Positions 42,649 to 43,103 of a stretch of 43,103 nt of DNA are shown one piece after another. The DNA is from Gnetum montanum. Its lineage: Eukaryota; Streptophyta; Gnetopsida; Gnetales; Gnetaceae. The stretch lies in contig MNCI01004245.1 of the NCBI GenBank assembly GCA_015680685.1, positions 1 to 43,103 on the forward strand. Direction: 5' to 3'. Within the stretch, counting starts at the first letter, position 1; each line of letters begins with the position of its first letter. The notes below the pieces were generated by a model. It was given only the letters and a program-made list of their open reading frames with translations. It was not told the origin of the DNA and did not search any database. Position numbers and translations under genes: made by a program.

Positions 42649-43103
42649 TGATGAGACATGATATGCACAAGCCACGATATTGTGTACGCGATATTGCGTC
42701 GCCCTGGGATATCGCGTACGCGATATTGCGGTCCACCGCCAAATCTATAAATAAGAGGCAGCACTCCCCTCATTTCTGATCCTAGGCTAGAAGTAGCGAA
42801 GCTCTGGCGGATTGATCACCCCAGAGATAGACTATTTTCCATGTGCCCGCAGTAGGAGTCCCCCAAGTGAATGGTTCTTTATTCGAGTAGCTTTGTACCT
42901 GAATGCAAGTTGTGTACGACAATAAAGACGAGCATTGTGGATAAACCTTGTAGTGCATGGATAGGTTTATTTAATGTTATTTATTGCTTTCCTAGTAACA
43001 CGGCATGAGTAAAACTTGGTTACGAGCATTGACGAATGTGTACGGCTAGCCAAGGAATTAGCTACTCATCACAATTAGATTCTCTCACCCTTATCTCCTA
43101 GAA
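42649..43103 (+). repeat. Element D LTR, 5' part (window ends inside)
   Basis: Starts TGATGAG and follows the B/C LTR layout: palindromic GATATCGC-type repeats, TATA box at 42746-42753, and the ATAAGAGGCAG context. 455 bp are visible. CpG dinucleotides that are TpG or CpA in elements B and C are still CpG here, so this insertion is younger or less methylated. It interrupts the Ulp1-like fragment; in copy A the sequence continues without it. Whether it is a solo LTR or a full element cannot be told. Confidence 0.85.
42684..42730 (+). promoter_or_regulatory. Palindromic repeats upstream of the D LTR TATA box
   Basis: GTACGCGATATTGCG occurs twice (42684-42698 and 42716-42730), 32 bp apart. The second overlaps the perfect 18 bp palindrome ATATCGCGTACGCGATAT at 42709-42726. 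Decayed versions lie at the same place in the LTRs of B and C. Likely U3 regulatory sites. Confidence 0.75.

Noticed and set aside
1-43103. CRISPR arrays, bacterial operons, rRNA or tRNA genes
   Set aside because: No regular spaced repeats of CRISPR type, no cloverleaf or rRNA sequence recognised; the content is plant nuclear repeats.

Overview
The window looks like intergenic DNA from a large, repeat-rich seed-plant genome. No intact host gene, tRNA, rRNA or CRISPR array was found. Almost everything recognisable is a decayed LTR retrotransposon, an endogenous plant pararetrovirus (Caulimoviridae-type) or a broken gene fragment. The plant assignment rests on Athila-like and Tat-like Ty3/gypsy pol genes, tRNA-Asp primer sites and pararetroviral RT/RNase H. 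A gymnosperm such as a conifer is plausible from the very old nested repeats, but this is a guess. C-to-T decay is heavy: CAG codons have become TAG, and primer sites differ from expectation only by transitions.

Layout. (1) 1-2705: left part of a pararetroviral insertion on the - strand, with a tentative movement-protein-like stretch (955-1560), a tRNA-Met-type primer site (2141-2153) and a TATA box (2394-2404). (2) 2705-13240, 'copy A': a - strand pararetrovirus (coat, zinc knuckle, protease, RT, RNase H). It is split by element B (4265-9814), a gag-only Athila-like LTR element on the - strand. (3) 13240-16450: a + strand LINE 3' fragment, then a - strand intron-containing Ulp1-like protease fragment and unrecognised AT-rich DNA. 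(4) About 16450-29994: element E, a + strand Tat-lineage Ty3/gypsy element (LTR, gag, protease, RT). Between protease and RT it carries roughly 5 kb of antisense, intron-bearing gene sequence that includes an FCP1/SCP-like phosphatase relic. (5) 29995-42648, 'copy B': a second copy of the same virus + LINE + Ulp1-like block, sitting inside element E and itself interrupted by element C (30090-37559). Element C is a + strand Athila-like element with 809-822 bp LTRs and a perfect AATAT target duplication. (6) 42649-43103: the start of another LTR of the B/C family (element D), with its CpGs still present, so probably the youngest piece.

Order of events inferred from nesting: the virus/LINE/Ulp1-like block formed first and was later present at two places, one of them inside element E. 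B then entered copy A, C entered copy B, and D entered the right part of copy B. Each copy supplies the empty site for the insertion in the other, so the boundaries of B and C are well supported. Elements B, C and D share LTR architecture. B has no pol and would have needed proteins from a relative of C.

Two single-N positions and one 142-N run coincide with places where one copy lacks sequence present in the other. The assembly therefore probably hides missing DNA there.
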